Origin: a virus
Reading direction: 5' to 3' (one strand)
Virus record (IMG/VR): IMGVR_UViG_3300021085_000009
Coordinates: 1 to 64,000 of that record
Length of the DNA: 64,000 nucleotides
This document shows positions 31,340 through 39,742 of the stretch, one piece after another. Position numbers and translations under genes: made by a program. The notes beneath the pieces were generated by a model. It was not told the DNA's origin, ran no database searches, and worked only from the letters and a program-made list of their open reading frames with translations. Positions within the stretch are counted from its first letter, which is position 1, and each line of letters begins with the position of its first letter.

Positions 31340-32006
31340 CGCCGAATGTTGACGCTTTCTCTAAAGCGATAAAATATTTAACTGCCATTGATGAACATGT
31401 CCACTGTGAAATTAGTTTAGAACTGATATTCACAAAGTAATCACCTTCGATCAATTTTAGATTATTAATATTTACGATGAAATTAAACTCTTCAGTACAA
31501 TCGTTATTGTCATTGAGCTCAATATCAAATGAGTTAGCAGTAGCATCTGAACTATCAACTACTGATAGCGTTACTTTACCGCCACTGCCTTTAATAGACA
31601 TTTCAGTATGTCCAAGTACAGCAGCTGCTTTACGAACCTGCGATAAAACTTCCTGTGTAATGGAAATTCCAACTTCAGTGTCTGGCATTGTAATTTCTTT
31701 AGAAGGAGATGTTAAGATCTCTGGTTCTGAAAAGAAATATGTTACAGTGTTACCACCTGAAGTAATCTTAACGTTTTTATCTTGGAAATCAAAGTTTGGA
31801 TCTTGCACCAAATTTGAAACAGATAGGAATTCATTAAGATCGTAGATTCCAAACTCTGTAGGAAAATCATCAGTGCCATCAGCGATAGCCATAATGTTTT
31901 TAGCTTCAGAGATTGTTTTTAGTTGGCCACCAGGTTTAATCACAATGTTAGGATTAATGGTAGCAAAGTTTTTCAATACCTTGAGAGTATCGTTTGTTAT
32001 ATTCAT
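31335..32006 (-). CDS. 45: Sliding clamp gp45
   Basis: A 223-residue clamp protein with the gp45 pattern NIVIKPGGQLKTISEAKNIM, GIYDLNEFLSVSNL, and C-terminal YFIALEKASTFGV. It forms a trimeric ring that tethers the polymerase and also serves as a mobile enhancer of late transcription with gp55. Located upstream of gp44, as in T4. Promoter at 32033-32061. Confidence 0.95.
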   Translation of the reverse strand: MNITNDTLKVLKNFATINPNIVIKPGGQLKTISEAKNIMAIADGTDDFPTEFGIYDLNEFLSVSNLVQDPNFDFQDKNVKITSGGNTVTYFFSEPEILTSPSKEITMPDTEVGISITQEVLSQVRKAAAVLGHTEMSIKGSGGKVTLSVVDSSDATANSFDIELNDNNDCTEEFNFIVNINNLKLIEGDYFVNISSKLISQWTCSSMAVKYFIALEKASTFGV

Positions 32007-32032
32007 AATATTACCTTTTTAATTAATAGTAT

Positions 32033-32061
32033 ATTATACCATACTTTTAGTATAATGTACA
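32033..32061 (-). promoter_or_regulatory. Early-type promoter of gp45
   Basis: TGTACA (32061-32056), 17 bp spacer ending TGG, TATAAT (32038-32033) on the minus strand, just upstream of the gp45 start at 32006. Confidence 0.75.
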
Positions 32062-32064
32062 TAG

Positions 32065-32352
32065 TTAGTTTGAATTAATCCTATCATGCTCATAAAGAGC
32101 GAGTAATGCATAATGCAATACCTTCATAAGATCCTTTCGGTGGTCTTTCACATCACCTTTTTTCCCGTACCTTGCATTGTATTTATCGACATTACCTAGG
32201 AAGAATCCTAGACCATGTCCACGATCCACTATAACCTCAGAGGATTGTAATCCTCCTTGACCATAATGTGCATCGTACGTAGAATCGATATACGCTTGGA
32301 GCTCTTTGATTAGAGCTCCTTCGTTAAATTTATAATTAATCTGTTTCGACAT
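32065..32352 (-). CDS. DUF3310-like small phage protein
   Basis: A 95-residue protein with EVIVDRGHGLGFFLGNVDKY and RYGKKGDVKDHRKDLMKVLHYALLALYE, matching the domain annotated in many phages as DUF3310 or nucleotide kinase-related. Real activity is unknown. Overlaps the AAA+ gene end by 17 bases. Confidence 0.75.
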   Translation of the reverse strand: MSKQINYKFNEGALIKELQAYIDSTYDAHYGQGGLQSSEVIVDRGHGLGFFLGNVDKYNARYGKKGDVKDHRKDLMKVLHYALLALYEHDRINSN

Positions 32353-33463
32353 AATAATCCTCGTCAGTAATTGTTTCTATGCCTGCATCGACCTTACTGT
32401 AAAGATCTAGGAATGCTGCTTTTGTATCATCATCAAACCTTGAGATACATAAATCAATTGATTTCATTTTATCTTTAAAGATTGAGAATGTTTGTGCAAT
32501 ATGACACAACCTTCTTGTTGAAATAACCTCATCGACTCCATCATCGTAGAAAGTTTTTCTGATGATATCTGCCCATCCCACTAAGTTATCAGCAAAGTCT
32601 GTGTCGACTTCTCCAAATTTTTTCATGTGGTTATTAACAATTTTCTTTTCAACTGATACTGATGGAAATGCTTGATCTATTGAGATAGTAAATCTTTCCA
32701 AGAATGCATCGTCGATAATTGAGGCAGCTGTGAATCTTCCATCGTCTGACCCTTTACCCTTTGTGTTAGCAGTTGCTATTACATTGAAGCCACTAGAAGG
32801 TGTTACTACCTCTCCAGTTTTTTTAACTAAAACTGGTTTACCTTCTAAGATTCCTTGAAGGCACATAATTTTATTTGTAGCTCTATCAATTTCATCTAGA
32901 AGAAGTATAGCTCCGTTTTCCATAGCTTTTAGAACTGGACCTTTGGAGAAAACTGTTTCGCCATTGATTAATCTAAATCCGCCAATTAAATCGTCTTCAT
33001 CTGTCTCTGGATTAATTTGCACTCTGATAAACTCTCTGCCTTCTTTAGCACATGCTTGTTCGACCATAAAGGTTTTACCATTACCGCTTAGACCTGACAC
33101 ATAGATGGGATAGAACATTTCAGATTTAACGACTTTAACGACGTCTGAATATGCACCCCATGGTACGAATGTAGGATCAACTGAAGCAAACGTTTTCTCT
33201 TCATTTACTATTGATTGCATTCCAACTACTGTTGGTGATGTTTTAGCCATTGTATTAGATTCCCTCATTGGAATAATAACAGCTGAAAGATCGTATTGAC
33301 CTCTGACATCAGTCCTGTTATCAGTTGACGTTAGAGGTGAATAATCACTCTTTTTAAATCCTAGCGAATTTGCTATAGATACGATTTCTGCCTTTTTAAA
33401 GACAGTGCTATCTGGATATGTTTCCATTAAGCTTTTCAGTATTGTGTTTGTATTTACGTTCAT
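32336..33463 (-). CDS. MoxR/CobS-like AAA+ ATPase
   Basis: About 375 residues from the ATG at 33463, chosen because AAGGAA lies eight bases upstream (33481 also possible). Walker A is SGLSGNGKT (123-131), Walker B is GAILLLDEIDRA, and NVIATANTKGKGSDDGRF is the MoxR/CobS-type sensor region. Cyanophages carry the same gene, often labelled cobS. Beside it lies a VWA protein, as MoxR ATPases usually pair with VWA partners, and the two probably form one chaperone-like machine. Not evidence of cobalamin synthesis. Confidence 0.9.
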   Translation of the reverse strand: MNVNTNTILKSLMETYPDSTVFKKAEIVSIANSLGFKKSDYSPLTSTDNRTDVRGQYDLSAVIIPMRESNTMAKTSPTVVGMQSIVNEEKTFASVDPTFVPWGAYSDVVKVVKSEMFYPIYVSGLSGNGKTFMVEQACAKEGREFIRVQINPETDEDDLIGGFRLINGETVFSKGPVLKAMENGAILLLDEIDRATNKIMCLQGILEGKPVLVKKTGEVVTPSSGFNVIATANTKGKGSDDGRFTAASIIDDAFLERFTISIDQAFPSVSVEKKIVNNHMKKFGEVDTDFADNLVGWADIIRKTFYDDGVDEVISTRRLCHIAQTFSIFKDKMKSIDLCISRFDDDTKAAFLDLYSKVDAGIETITDEDYYVETD

Positions 33464-33492
33464 AATATAGTTCCTTATCAATTTATATAACT

Positions 33493-33521
33493 ATTATACC
33501 ATAGTTACTGCATAGTGTACA
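33493..33521 (-). promoter_or_regulatory. Early-type promoter of the AAA+ gene
   Basis: TGTACA (33521-33516), 17 bp spacer ending TGG, TATAAT (33498-33493) on the minus strand. The repeat element 33516-33566 lies directly upstream. Confidence 0.75.
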
Positions 33522-33566
33522 GGGTTATTTGCATTTATTTGCAAAATAATTAGCCTAAGTATCACT
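33516..33566 (-). repeat. Upstream promoter element, copy B
   Basis: Matches copy A (12936-12986) over 51 bases with two differences. Overlaps the stop codon of the VWA gene. Contains TGCA, six bases, TGCA. Confidence 0.75.
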
Positions 33567-35730
33567 ATGCTACTGCTTGGCCAAATTTAGTCATCAAACT
33601 CTTATTGACCTTTTTACTTGAGCTATACTTTTTAAATGCTCTTGTTATTTGGCTTTTAGTTTGATCAGAAGTTGCTTCGAATTCGTCCTCGTCGGTATTA
33701 AACTCTTTGTCCAATACAATGTAGAGATTATCATAGCCTTTACTGTTTTTGTACTCGATACATTTGTTTTTGTTTCTTTCCTTTAACTTTGTTTTCTTAT
33801 GCTTATCAAAACTAGTGTCCCAATCATTAGCATCTTTATTTTGATCTCTATAACTTGAGAATATAGCACTATTTAGATCGCTTCTAGAATCAGCAATATA
33901 GAATCCTATAACATTAACTCCGTATCTTTTCTTAAGATTTTGTAAAAGACTTTTAGTACCATTAACGCCTCTTCCAGCTAGTGTTAGCTTTTTGCCGTCA
34001 ATAGTAGTTTTAATTTCTGCATCGTAGCCATAGTATGAGCTCGTGGTAGGAAGCTTCTTGTCTGCAAGAGATCTATCTTCAATAATGCTTAATCTGTTTG
34101 TATCACCATCTGTAATTAACATAAGGTTAACTTTCTCTAGATTTTTTATTGCTTTAAATTTCTTAATTAATTTGTGTGAACAAACTAGTGCATGGTTTAA
34201 AGGTGTTGATCCCCATTCTTCGCATCTATCGTATATTGAGTAATCATGAGGTCCTCTAGCACATTCCATTCTAGCATAAAGGTATTTTAAAGCTAATTCA
34301 AAATCATTCTTTTTAAGATCTGAATGAATAAGCTGAGGCATTGATAAATTGTCCATTTGAAAATCACCATCTCTATAAGAAGTATAATCGTAATTTCCGC
34401 CAGTTGTAAATGCGTATACATCAAACGGTATATTAACTGTTTTACAAAATATAATGCTATGAACTAATTGATCTAGTACATTACTTAAAACACCTGCCAT
34501 CGATCCAGAATAATCGATTAACATAAACATTCCATGATTTTTAGAATTGGCTAGGTTAGTCGTTTGTGAAAAAATGTCTTCTGATATTTTGTATGAATGT
34601 AATTTGTTAACATCAATTCTACCAGTTTTTGCTGTAGTAGCATACTGCCATTGATGCGCAGCTTTCTTTTGCTCAAATTCTTTTACTGCTGGCTGAACCG
34701 CTTTCTTAACTTTACTTAAGTACTTTTTAAATTCTACTTCCATATTCATTGTAAGAATTTGTTTTTTGTTAACAGTTCCATCTTCGTATTCGTGATTAAA
34801 ACCTTCTAATACCTTTTTTCTTCTAGACATTAAGTCTTTAAATGGAACAACAAATGGTGTAACGTCCTTAACATCATTAGCATAGAATGTAGTTGATACC
34901 TCAGGTATTAAATCCTTTTCCTTTGCTCTAAAGATTTCATCTGTAATAGATACATCTTCATCACTATGCTCTGGTAAAGGCGAGGCTACTGCTTTCTCCG
35001 CTTGTCCTGGTTCCTCAGAATCGTTAGATTCCTCGCCGTCTCTTGGTTCCTCTTCAGTAGCCTCTTGTTCTTCACTTGGTGTTTGCTCAAAATCATCATG
35101 ACCTTGAGTAGTAGGATCGTCGTTTTCTTCAGTATCGCTTTCATCAAAATCTGGAAGCGTCTCTGGTTTTTGAATTAGTTCTTCTTGGTTTTCTTTAGTA
35201 TAAGCTAAAATATCTCTAACAACATTTAAAACATCTTCGAATGATTCAGTAACCATTGTAGCGTTATATAATGCTGATTCTTCAGAGTTCATTGGAACAT
35301 TTAGTAATGTACCAATTTTAGCTTTAAGATTAATTTTATCAATTAACTTTACTTTTGCCCAATCAATATCAGTAAGATCGCCAAAGAATTCCTTAGCTAC
35401 TAATGAAGTATATCCTCTTGCCATTGGTCCAACCAATCCAGGATATTTTGATTTAATGTTTTTTTCAATCCTAGCGTCTTCAACTACATTAATGTATGAC
35501 CTAGGACATCCTTCTAATTTTTCTGGGCTATCGTGCCAGCCTTCGTATGGAGTAAATAATGCATGCCCTACTTCGTGACCTATAAAAAGATCCTCAACGT
35601 CCTTTGACATGTCTTTCCAATCTGGAAGACCTAGTACTCTGGATTTAATATCAAACCAAGCAGTATTATAGTTACCAACTTGGACAGTGATATTTTCTGT
35701 TGCTAGAAGTTTTGCTAAACTATTATTCAT
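33565..35730 (-). CDS. VWA protein with HEVGH metallopeptidase-like motif
   Basis: A 721-residue protein. FIGHEVGHALF at residues 49-59 is a zinc-metallopeptidase HExxH motif. A Glu/Asp-rich linker (about 190-265) separates it from a von Willebrand A domain with MIDAS DYSGSM (406-411) and a later LMLITDGDTNR. This resembles cyanophage proteins labelled cobT or peptidase. With the AAA+ gene downstream it probably forms a MoxR-VWA pair that remodels a target. Whether the HExxH site is active is unknown. Confidence 0.85.
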   Translation of the reverse strand: MNNSLAKLLATENITVQVGNYNTAWFDIKSRVLGLPDWKDMSKDVEDLFIGHEVGHALFTPYEGWHDSPEKLEGCPRSYINVVEDARIEKNIKSKYPGLVGPMARGYTSLVAKEFFGDLTDIDWAKVKLIDKINLKAKIGTLLNVPMNSEESALYNATMVTESFEDVLNVVRDILAYTKENQEELIQKPETLPDFDESDTEENDDPTTQGHDDFEQTPSEEQEATEEEPRDGEESNDSEEPGQAEKAVASPLPEHSDEDVSITDEIFRAKEKDLIPEVSTTFYANDVKDVTPFVVPFKDLMSRRKKVLEGFNHEYEDGTVNKKQILTMNMEVEFKKYLSKVKKAVQPAVKEFEQKKAAHQWQYATTAKTGRIDVNKLHSYKISEDIFSQTTNLANSKNHGMFMLIDYSGSMAGVLSNVLDQLVHSIIFCKTVNIPFDVYAFTTGGNYDYTSYRDGDFQMDNLSMPQLIHSDLKKNDFELALKYLYARMECARGPHDYSIYDRCEEWGSTPLNHALVCSHKLIKKFKAIKNLEKVNLMLITDGDTNRLSIIEDRSLADKKLPTTSSYYGYDAEIKTTIDGKKLTLAGRGVNGTKSLLQNLKKRYGVNVIGFYIADSRSDLNSAIFSSYRDQNKDANDWDTSFDKHKKTKLKERNKNKCIEYKNSKGYDNLYIVLDKEFNTDEDEFEATSDQTKSQITRAFKKYSSSKKVNKSLMTKFGQAVA

Positions 35731-35954
35731 TAATGTGCTACCCTTGAAACGCCGTCGACCACGATTTTTTCTAAATCCCAGTTGCCGTCGTTGATTGTAA
35801 TGTCTGACCTAGAGGCTACTGAAGCTACCATTAAGTCCCAGCTATCGTTTACAGTAGGGCCATTATCCATAGCTAATTGCATCTCTTTGCCGTTTAAAGG
35901 AACCTCTTGAATGATCCCTGTAGCGATGTGGTGTAAAATTAAACCTTGTTTCAT
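35730..35954 (-). CDS. Small hypothetical protein
   Basis: A 74-residue protein starting MKQGLILHHIATGIIQEVPL with no recognised domain and no hydrophobic segment. It is the first gene after the promoter at 35983-36011 and its stop overlaps the VWA start codon. Function unknown. Confidence 0.55.
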   Translation of the reverse strand: MKQGLILHHIATGIIQEVPLNGKEMQLAMDNGPTVNDSWDLMVASVASRSDITINDGNWDLEKIVVDGVSRVAH

Positions 35955-35982
35955 AATCCTTATCTCCTTAATTTATATAACT

Positions 35983-36011
35983 ATTATACCAGGCTGATGG
36001 TGGATTGTACA
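35983..36011 (-). promoter_or_regulatory. Early-type promoter of the VWA unit
   Basis: TGTACA (36011-36006), 17 bp spacer ending TGG, TATAAT (35988-35983) on the minus strand. The repeat element 36006-36046 lies directly upstream. Confidence 0.75.
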
Positions 36012-36046
36012 GGGTTTTCTGCATTTATTTGCAAAATAATTAGCCT
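36006..36046 (-). repeat. Upstream promoter element, copy C
   Basis: Identical over 41 bases to copy A (12936-12976); the sequence then diverges. It lies between the gp46 stop and the promoter at 35983. Confidence 0.7.
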
Positions 36047-36057
36047 ATTTTACACTT

Positions 36058-37773
36058 TTATCTTATTTTAGAAAAGTTTCTGTCCTTATAGAACTCTATT
36101 TTAGACCTAAATTTATTCTCTAGAACATCGCCCTTATGTGATATAATAAACACATTGGTTCCTTCTTCTAGAGTATTTAGGATTTTGGTGAGGTTATCAA
36201 TACCATCAAGATCTAGTGATGAGTCGAATGTCTCATCTAAAACTAGTAGATTAGTGGCTGCTGAATTTTTCATTTTAGCAATCATCCTCCATGTGAACAA
36301 TAATGCTAAATCGATTCTTTGTTTTTCACCTTCTGAGAACGATGAATAGTTAAATGCATCCCTATGACGACTCCTAATGGTTTCGTTAAATGCTTCGTCT
36401 AAATGAAAAGCTACAAAGAAATCCAATACTTGTAAATATTGATTTATGAATCTATTCATTACAGGTAAATACTGCTTAATAACTTTGGTTTTAATTCCAG
36501 TATCTTTAAGCATTTCACCTATAACTTCGTTGTATGTTCTTTCTTCTACATATGACAATTTCTTTTCTGTCATACTATCTTTCTTTTCTCTTTGATCTGA
36601 TAGGTCAGTCTTTGCTGTAGTTATATCACCTGATTGGCCATTAAGACTTCTAATGTCTTTTTGGATTTTATCAATTTCTTTTTGTAGTAAACTTACAGCT
36701 TCGTTATTCGTGGTTATTTGATTTTGTTTTTTCAGTAAATGCTCTAGTGTCTTTTTAGCAAGAGTTGCTTCTTTTTCTAGGAAGCTAATCTGTTTCACAA
36801 CCTTAGACATTTCGTTTTGGATTTTATTAGCTTCTTCTTTAATTTGAGTAAGTTTAGTTTCTTTAAAACTATCCTCTAGGTCATGATCGCATGTAGGGCA
36901 ATGATCGTTGTCTTCATAAAATCTAGCTTCTTTGACCATACCTTTTATTTTATCAGTTAGTTCATGTTCTTTTCTTTGAAGCTGTCTGATATCAGAATCA
37001 GTAACTGAATATGATCTGTTAATTTCTTCTAGATTCGTAGATAAATTTTCACCAAGCTCTGCAGACTTACTAACATATCCTTGGATTTCTGTTTTATGCT
37101 CTTTCATCGTAGCATACTTAGCATCAATCATATCTTGATTAATACCTTGAAGATCTTTAATATATTTAGTTTGGCTTTGTATTTTAGACTTTACTAATTC
37201 TAAGTTATGATCTAAATCTATTAGTTCATCCTTAATTTTAGAATTCCTTTCCTTTAATAGACCATTCATCTTACTAAAAATGTTAATGTCTAATAAATCT
37301 TCAATGACTGCTCTACGCGACCATGGTGGTAATTGCATAAAAGGAATAAAGGAACTGCTACCTAGTACTACTACCTGGTGAAACGATTTATGATTTAATT
37401 TAAGTATATTTTGTTCTAAAAACTTTTGATAATCTCTAGCATTTGCTGCTTGATTAATTATTTTACCATTTTGGAATATCTCAAACTTAGTAGGTTTAAT
37501 AGTTCTTCTGACTTTGAAATCAACTCCACCAATTTCAAATTCAACTTCTACTTCAGTACCCTTTTTATTAATAGAATTAACTAATTGATCTTTCTTAATA
37601 TCTCTATGTGCTTTACCAAATAGAGAATATGATAATGCATCTAGTAATGTAGATTTACCTGCTCCGTTTGATCCTACTATAAGAGTAGATGGTGTTTTAT
37701 CTAATTGTATTTTTGTAAATTCATTTCCAGTGGACAAAAAGTTTTTCCACTTAACATATTTAAAATTTATCAT
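36058..37773 (-). CDS. 46: Recombination endonuclease subunit gp46 (Rad50-like)
   Basis: A 571-residue SMC/Rad50-like ATPase: Walker A GSNGAGKST (34-42), a long coiled-coil middle with the zinc-hook motif DHCPTCDH (about residue 300), and an ABC signature region (SEGEKQRIDLALLF) near the C-terminus. With gp47 it resects DNA ends for recombination and host DNA degradation. Overlaps the gp47 gene by 4 bases. Confidence 0.95.
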   Translation of the reverse strand: MINFKYVKWKNFLSTGNEFTKIQLDKTPSTLIVGSNGAGKSTLLDALSYSLFGKAHRDIKKDQLVNSINKKGTEVEVEFEIGGVDFKVRRTIKPTKFEIFQNGKIINQAANARDYQKFLEQNILKLNHKSFHQVVVLGSSSFIPFMQLPPWSRRAVIEDLLDINIFSKMNGLLKERNSKIKDELIDLDHNLELVKSKIQSQTKYIKDLQGINQDMIDAKYATMKEHKTEIQGYVSKSAELGENLSTNLEEINRSYSVTDSDIRQLQRKEHELTDKIKGMVKEARFYEDNDHCPTCDHDLEDSFKETKLTQIKEEANKIQNEMSKVVKQISFLEKEATLAKKTLEHLLKKQNQITTNNEAVSLLQKEIDKIQKDIRSLNGQSGDITTAKTDLSDQREKKDSMTEKKLSYVEERTYNEVIGEMLKDTGIKTKVIKQYLPVMNRFINQYLQVLDFFVAFHLDEAFNETIRSRHRDAFNYSSFSEGEKQRIDLALLFTWRMIAKMKNSAATNLLVLDETFDSSLDLDGIDNLTKILNTLEEGTNVFIISHKGDVLENKFRSKIEFYKDRNFSKIR

Positions 37774-38831
37774 ACGACCTCTAGGTTCTGAGCTTCGGTA
37801 TAAAGCTTTCTCAATTCAACTTTTAAATGATCTTTATCTAGTTCAGTGTCGACTGCTTCAACATATGAATCTAGTAGAACAGTAGTATCTTCAAGGGAAA
37901 CTTTATCGTCCTCAACACTATCTCCTAAAAATTCCTCAAAGTTTTCTGCTATTTTTAATTCGTATGTTTCAATAGATTGTAACTTATCGATAAATTTATC
38001 AAACATGTATAGATTGTTTTTATTTAATACTATAATCTTAACAAATTTTTCTTTAAATTGTTCCATATCAATATCAGAATAATCATGAGTTTCATCGTCA
38101 TACACAAACTTTTTAAACATTGTAATAGGATTTCGTACAGGTGTAATCTCTCTAGTTTCTGTATCTAATATGTGAAAATATTTTGGATCATCAACATCTG
38201 CCCAAGTAAATTCAAACTGTGAACCGAGATAATGAATTGGTCCTCTAGATGATTTTGTATGGAAATGTCCTGATAACACTAGCTCAAATCTTTGGAATAT
38301 ATCAGACTCCATACCGTGAGGATTAGATATACCTGCCATCATATCAAAACCTTTTAACTCAAGATGTGCTCCTACTATAGAAGCTTTACAGTTCTTAAGA
38401 AACTTTGTGTATTCAGCATAGTTAGAATTGTTAATCCATGGAATTGCAGCAACACCACAACCAGCATAATCCAATACTTTAGGTTTCATAATAATATTAA
38501 CATTAGATGTAAAATAACCTAGTAATTCTTTTAGAGAACAAAGCTCATTGGTATTCTTAAAATACACATCATGATTACCAGGTATAATATCCATAGTAAT
38601 ACCAGCATCTCGCATTGGTTCTAAAAAGTCTCTACGGTTTTGGTTAAGAGCTTTAAAGTTAACAAATTTACGATGTTCGTAATAATCGCCTAAGTGAAGT
38701 ATTTGTTTAATATCGTGTTCTTTCAAATAAGGAAAGAATACTTCCTCATAAAACCTTCTTTGATAATTTAAAAATATATCTGATGAATTTCTTACACCAC
38801 AATGTGTGTCATTTAAAATAGCTACTTTCAT
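37770..38831 (-). CDS. 47: Recombination endonuclease subunit gp47 (Mre11-like)
   Basis: A 353-residue calcineurin-like phosphoesterase: NDTHCGVR (metal Asp8 and His10), LGDYYEH, PGNHDVYF, and LSGHFHTKS in the expected order. It is the nuclease of the gp46/gp47 complex. Order gp55, gp47, gp46 follows the usual marine T4-like layout. Confidence 0.95.
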   Translation of the reverse strand: MKVAILNDTHCGVRNSSDIFLNYQRRFYEEVFFPYLKEHDIKQILHLGDYYEHRKFVNFKALNQNRRDFLEPMRDAGITMDIIPGNHDVYFKNTNELCSLKELLGYFTSNVNIIMKPKVLDYAGCGVAAIPWINNSNYAEYTKFLKNCKASIVGAHLELKGFDMMAGISNPHGMESDIFQRFELVLSGHFHTKSSRGPIHYLGSQFEFTWADVDDPKYFHILDTETREITPVRNPITMFKKFVYDDETHDYSDIDMEQFKEKFVKIIVLNKNNLYMFDKFIDKLQSIETYELKIAENFEEFLGDSVEDDKVSLEDTTVLLDSYVEAVDTELDKDHLKVELRKLYTEAQNLEVV

Positions 38832-38832
38832 A

Positions 38833-39399
38833 TTATACCATAAACAATTCTAGTTTTTCTAAATCTTTTTCAGCTTTAGCAAATTTCTTAATTTTCTCAT
38901 CAGAAGTTTTAACCTTAGCGATTCTTTGTCTTAGTGTATCGACATACTCCATGGTTTGCTGTGCACCTGCATCATCCATCCCCATTTGAGCAAAATCTTC
39001 AATACCCATTCTTTCAATAAACCTAAATTTAATATCCTGTTGCTTTTTCTCTTTTGTAATTCTACGAATAAACGCAAAGTAACAAATTTGAGTAAAGTAT
39101 GAAAATGCGTTTGGCTTTCCAGTTCTTGTTGCTGTTTCAATATTGTAATTAGAAATAGCCTTTAAACAATTTTCTACTGCATCCATAACCATTTCTTCTC
39201 TGTATGTGTATCTTACAAAGTTTGGTCTGTGGGATAAACCTTCTGATATTTTTAAGAAGCAAGAGGCAATATAGTTAGTAACCTTAGGGGTTTCTTTACC
39301 TTCTTCTTCCAACTTATTTTTATTAGTAACATACTCAACTACAGCGAGTGAAAATTCTTTGTTATTAATATAGTGTGGCTTTTGCTTTGGATCTGCCAT
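38833..39399 (-). CDS. 55: Late sigma factor gp55
   Basis: A 188-residue sigma-70-like protein: AVENCLKAISNYNIE, KPNAFSYFTQICYFAFIRRI typical of region 2, and a C-terminal LEKLELFMV tail that resembles the clamp-binding end of T4 gp55. It directs RNA polymerase to TATAAATA late promoters, seen upstream of structural genes here. gp33 was not identified. Promoter at 39435-39463. Confidence 0.9.
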   Translation of the reverse strand: MADPKQKPHYINNKEFSLAVVEYVTNKNKLEEEGKETPKVTNYIASCFLKISEGLSHRPNFVRYTYREEMVMDAVENCLKAISNYNIETATRTGKPNAFSYFTQICYFAFIRRITKEKKQQDIKFRFIERMGIEDFAQMGMDDAGAQQTMEYVDTLRQRIAKVKTSDEKIKKFAKAEKDLEKLELFMV

Positions 39400-39434
39400 A
39401 GTTAAATCTCCATTATTAATGTTGTATAGGTACT

Positions 39435-39463
39435 ATTATACCATAAAATCATTCATTTGTACA
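39435..39463 (-). promoter_or_regulatory. Early-type promoter of gp55
   Basis: TGTACA (39463-39458), 17 bp spacer ending TGG, TATAAT (39440-39435) on the minus strand, over the last codons of the upstream small gene. Confidence 0.75.
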
Positions 39464-39652
39464 TAGTTTTGTGAATGTTGTTTGCATTAATCCATCGTCT
39501 GTTTCATTAACGCTAACGCGTAGGGTGTCCCCATCATTAAAGTTAAAAAACTTTTGAATGTTAAGATCTTTATCGATTACTAATGCTTTATTCTTTCGAT
39601 GTATTCTATAGTCGCAAAACATCATCTCATTTTGATCAGGTTTATATATCAT
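39449..39652 (-). CDS. Small hypothetical protein
   Basis: A 67-residue protein (MIYKPDQNEMMFCDYRIHRK) with an alternating strand pattern in its middle (LNIQKFFNFNDGDTLRVSV). No family recognised. It ends inside the gp55 promoter region. It lies below a 90 bp intergenic stretch holding a plus-strand promoter. Confidence 0.5.
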   Translation of the reverse strand: MIYKPDQNEMMFCDYRIHRKNKALVIDKDLNIQKFFNFNDGDTLRVSVNETDDGLMQTTFTKLCTNE

Positions 39653-39680
39653 TTTAATTGCCTTTTATTGCAGAAAGTCC

Positions 39681-39709
39681 TGTACAAATTACAGAAAACG
39701 TGGTATAAT
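39681..39709 (+). promoter_or_regulatory. Plus-strand copy of the early-type promoter
   Basis: TGTACA (39681-39686), 17 bp spacer ending TGG, TATAAT (39704-39709), the same signature but pointing the other way. A transcript would run antisense over the Sm-like gene and toward UvsW; no plus-strand gene of credible length follows. Confidence 0.65.
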
Positions 39710-39742
39710 AATAGAGTGGTTCCGAGGGAGGGTAATATAAAG

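Noticed and set aside
32336-33463. Cobalamin biosynthesis by cobS-like ATPase
   Set aside because: The AAA+ fold is general; without cobalt chelatase partners and with a VWA-HExxH protein, a protein-remodelling role is more likely.
38826-38834. TATAAT-like sequence before gp55-gp47 junction
   Set aside because: It has the TGG-TATAAT form but no TGTACA box 17 bp upstream.
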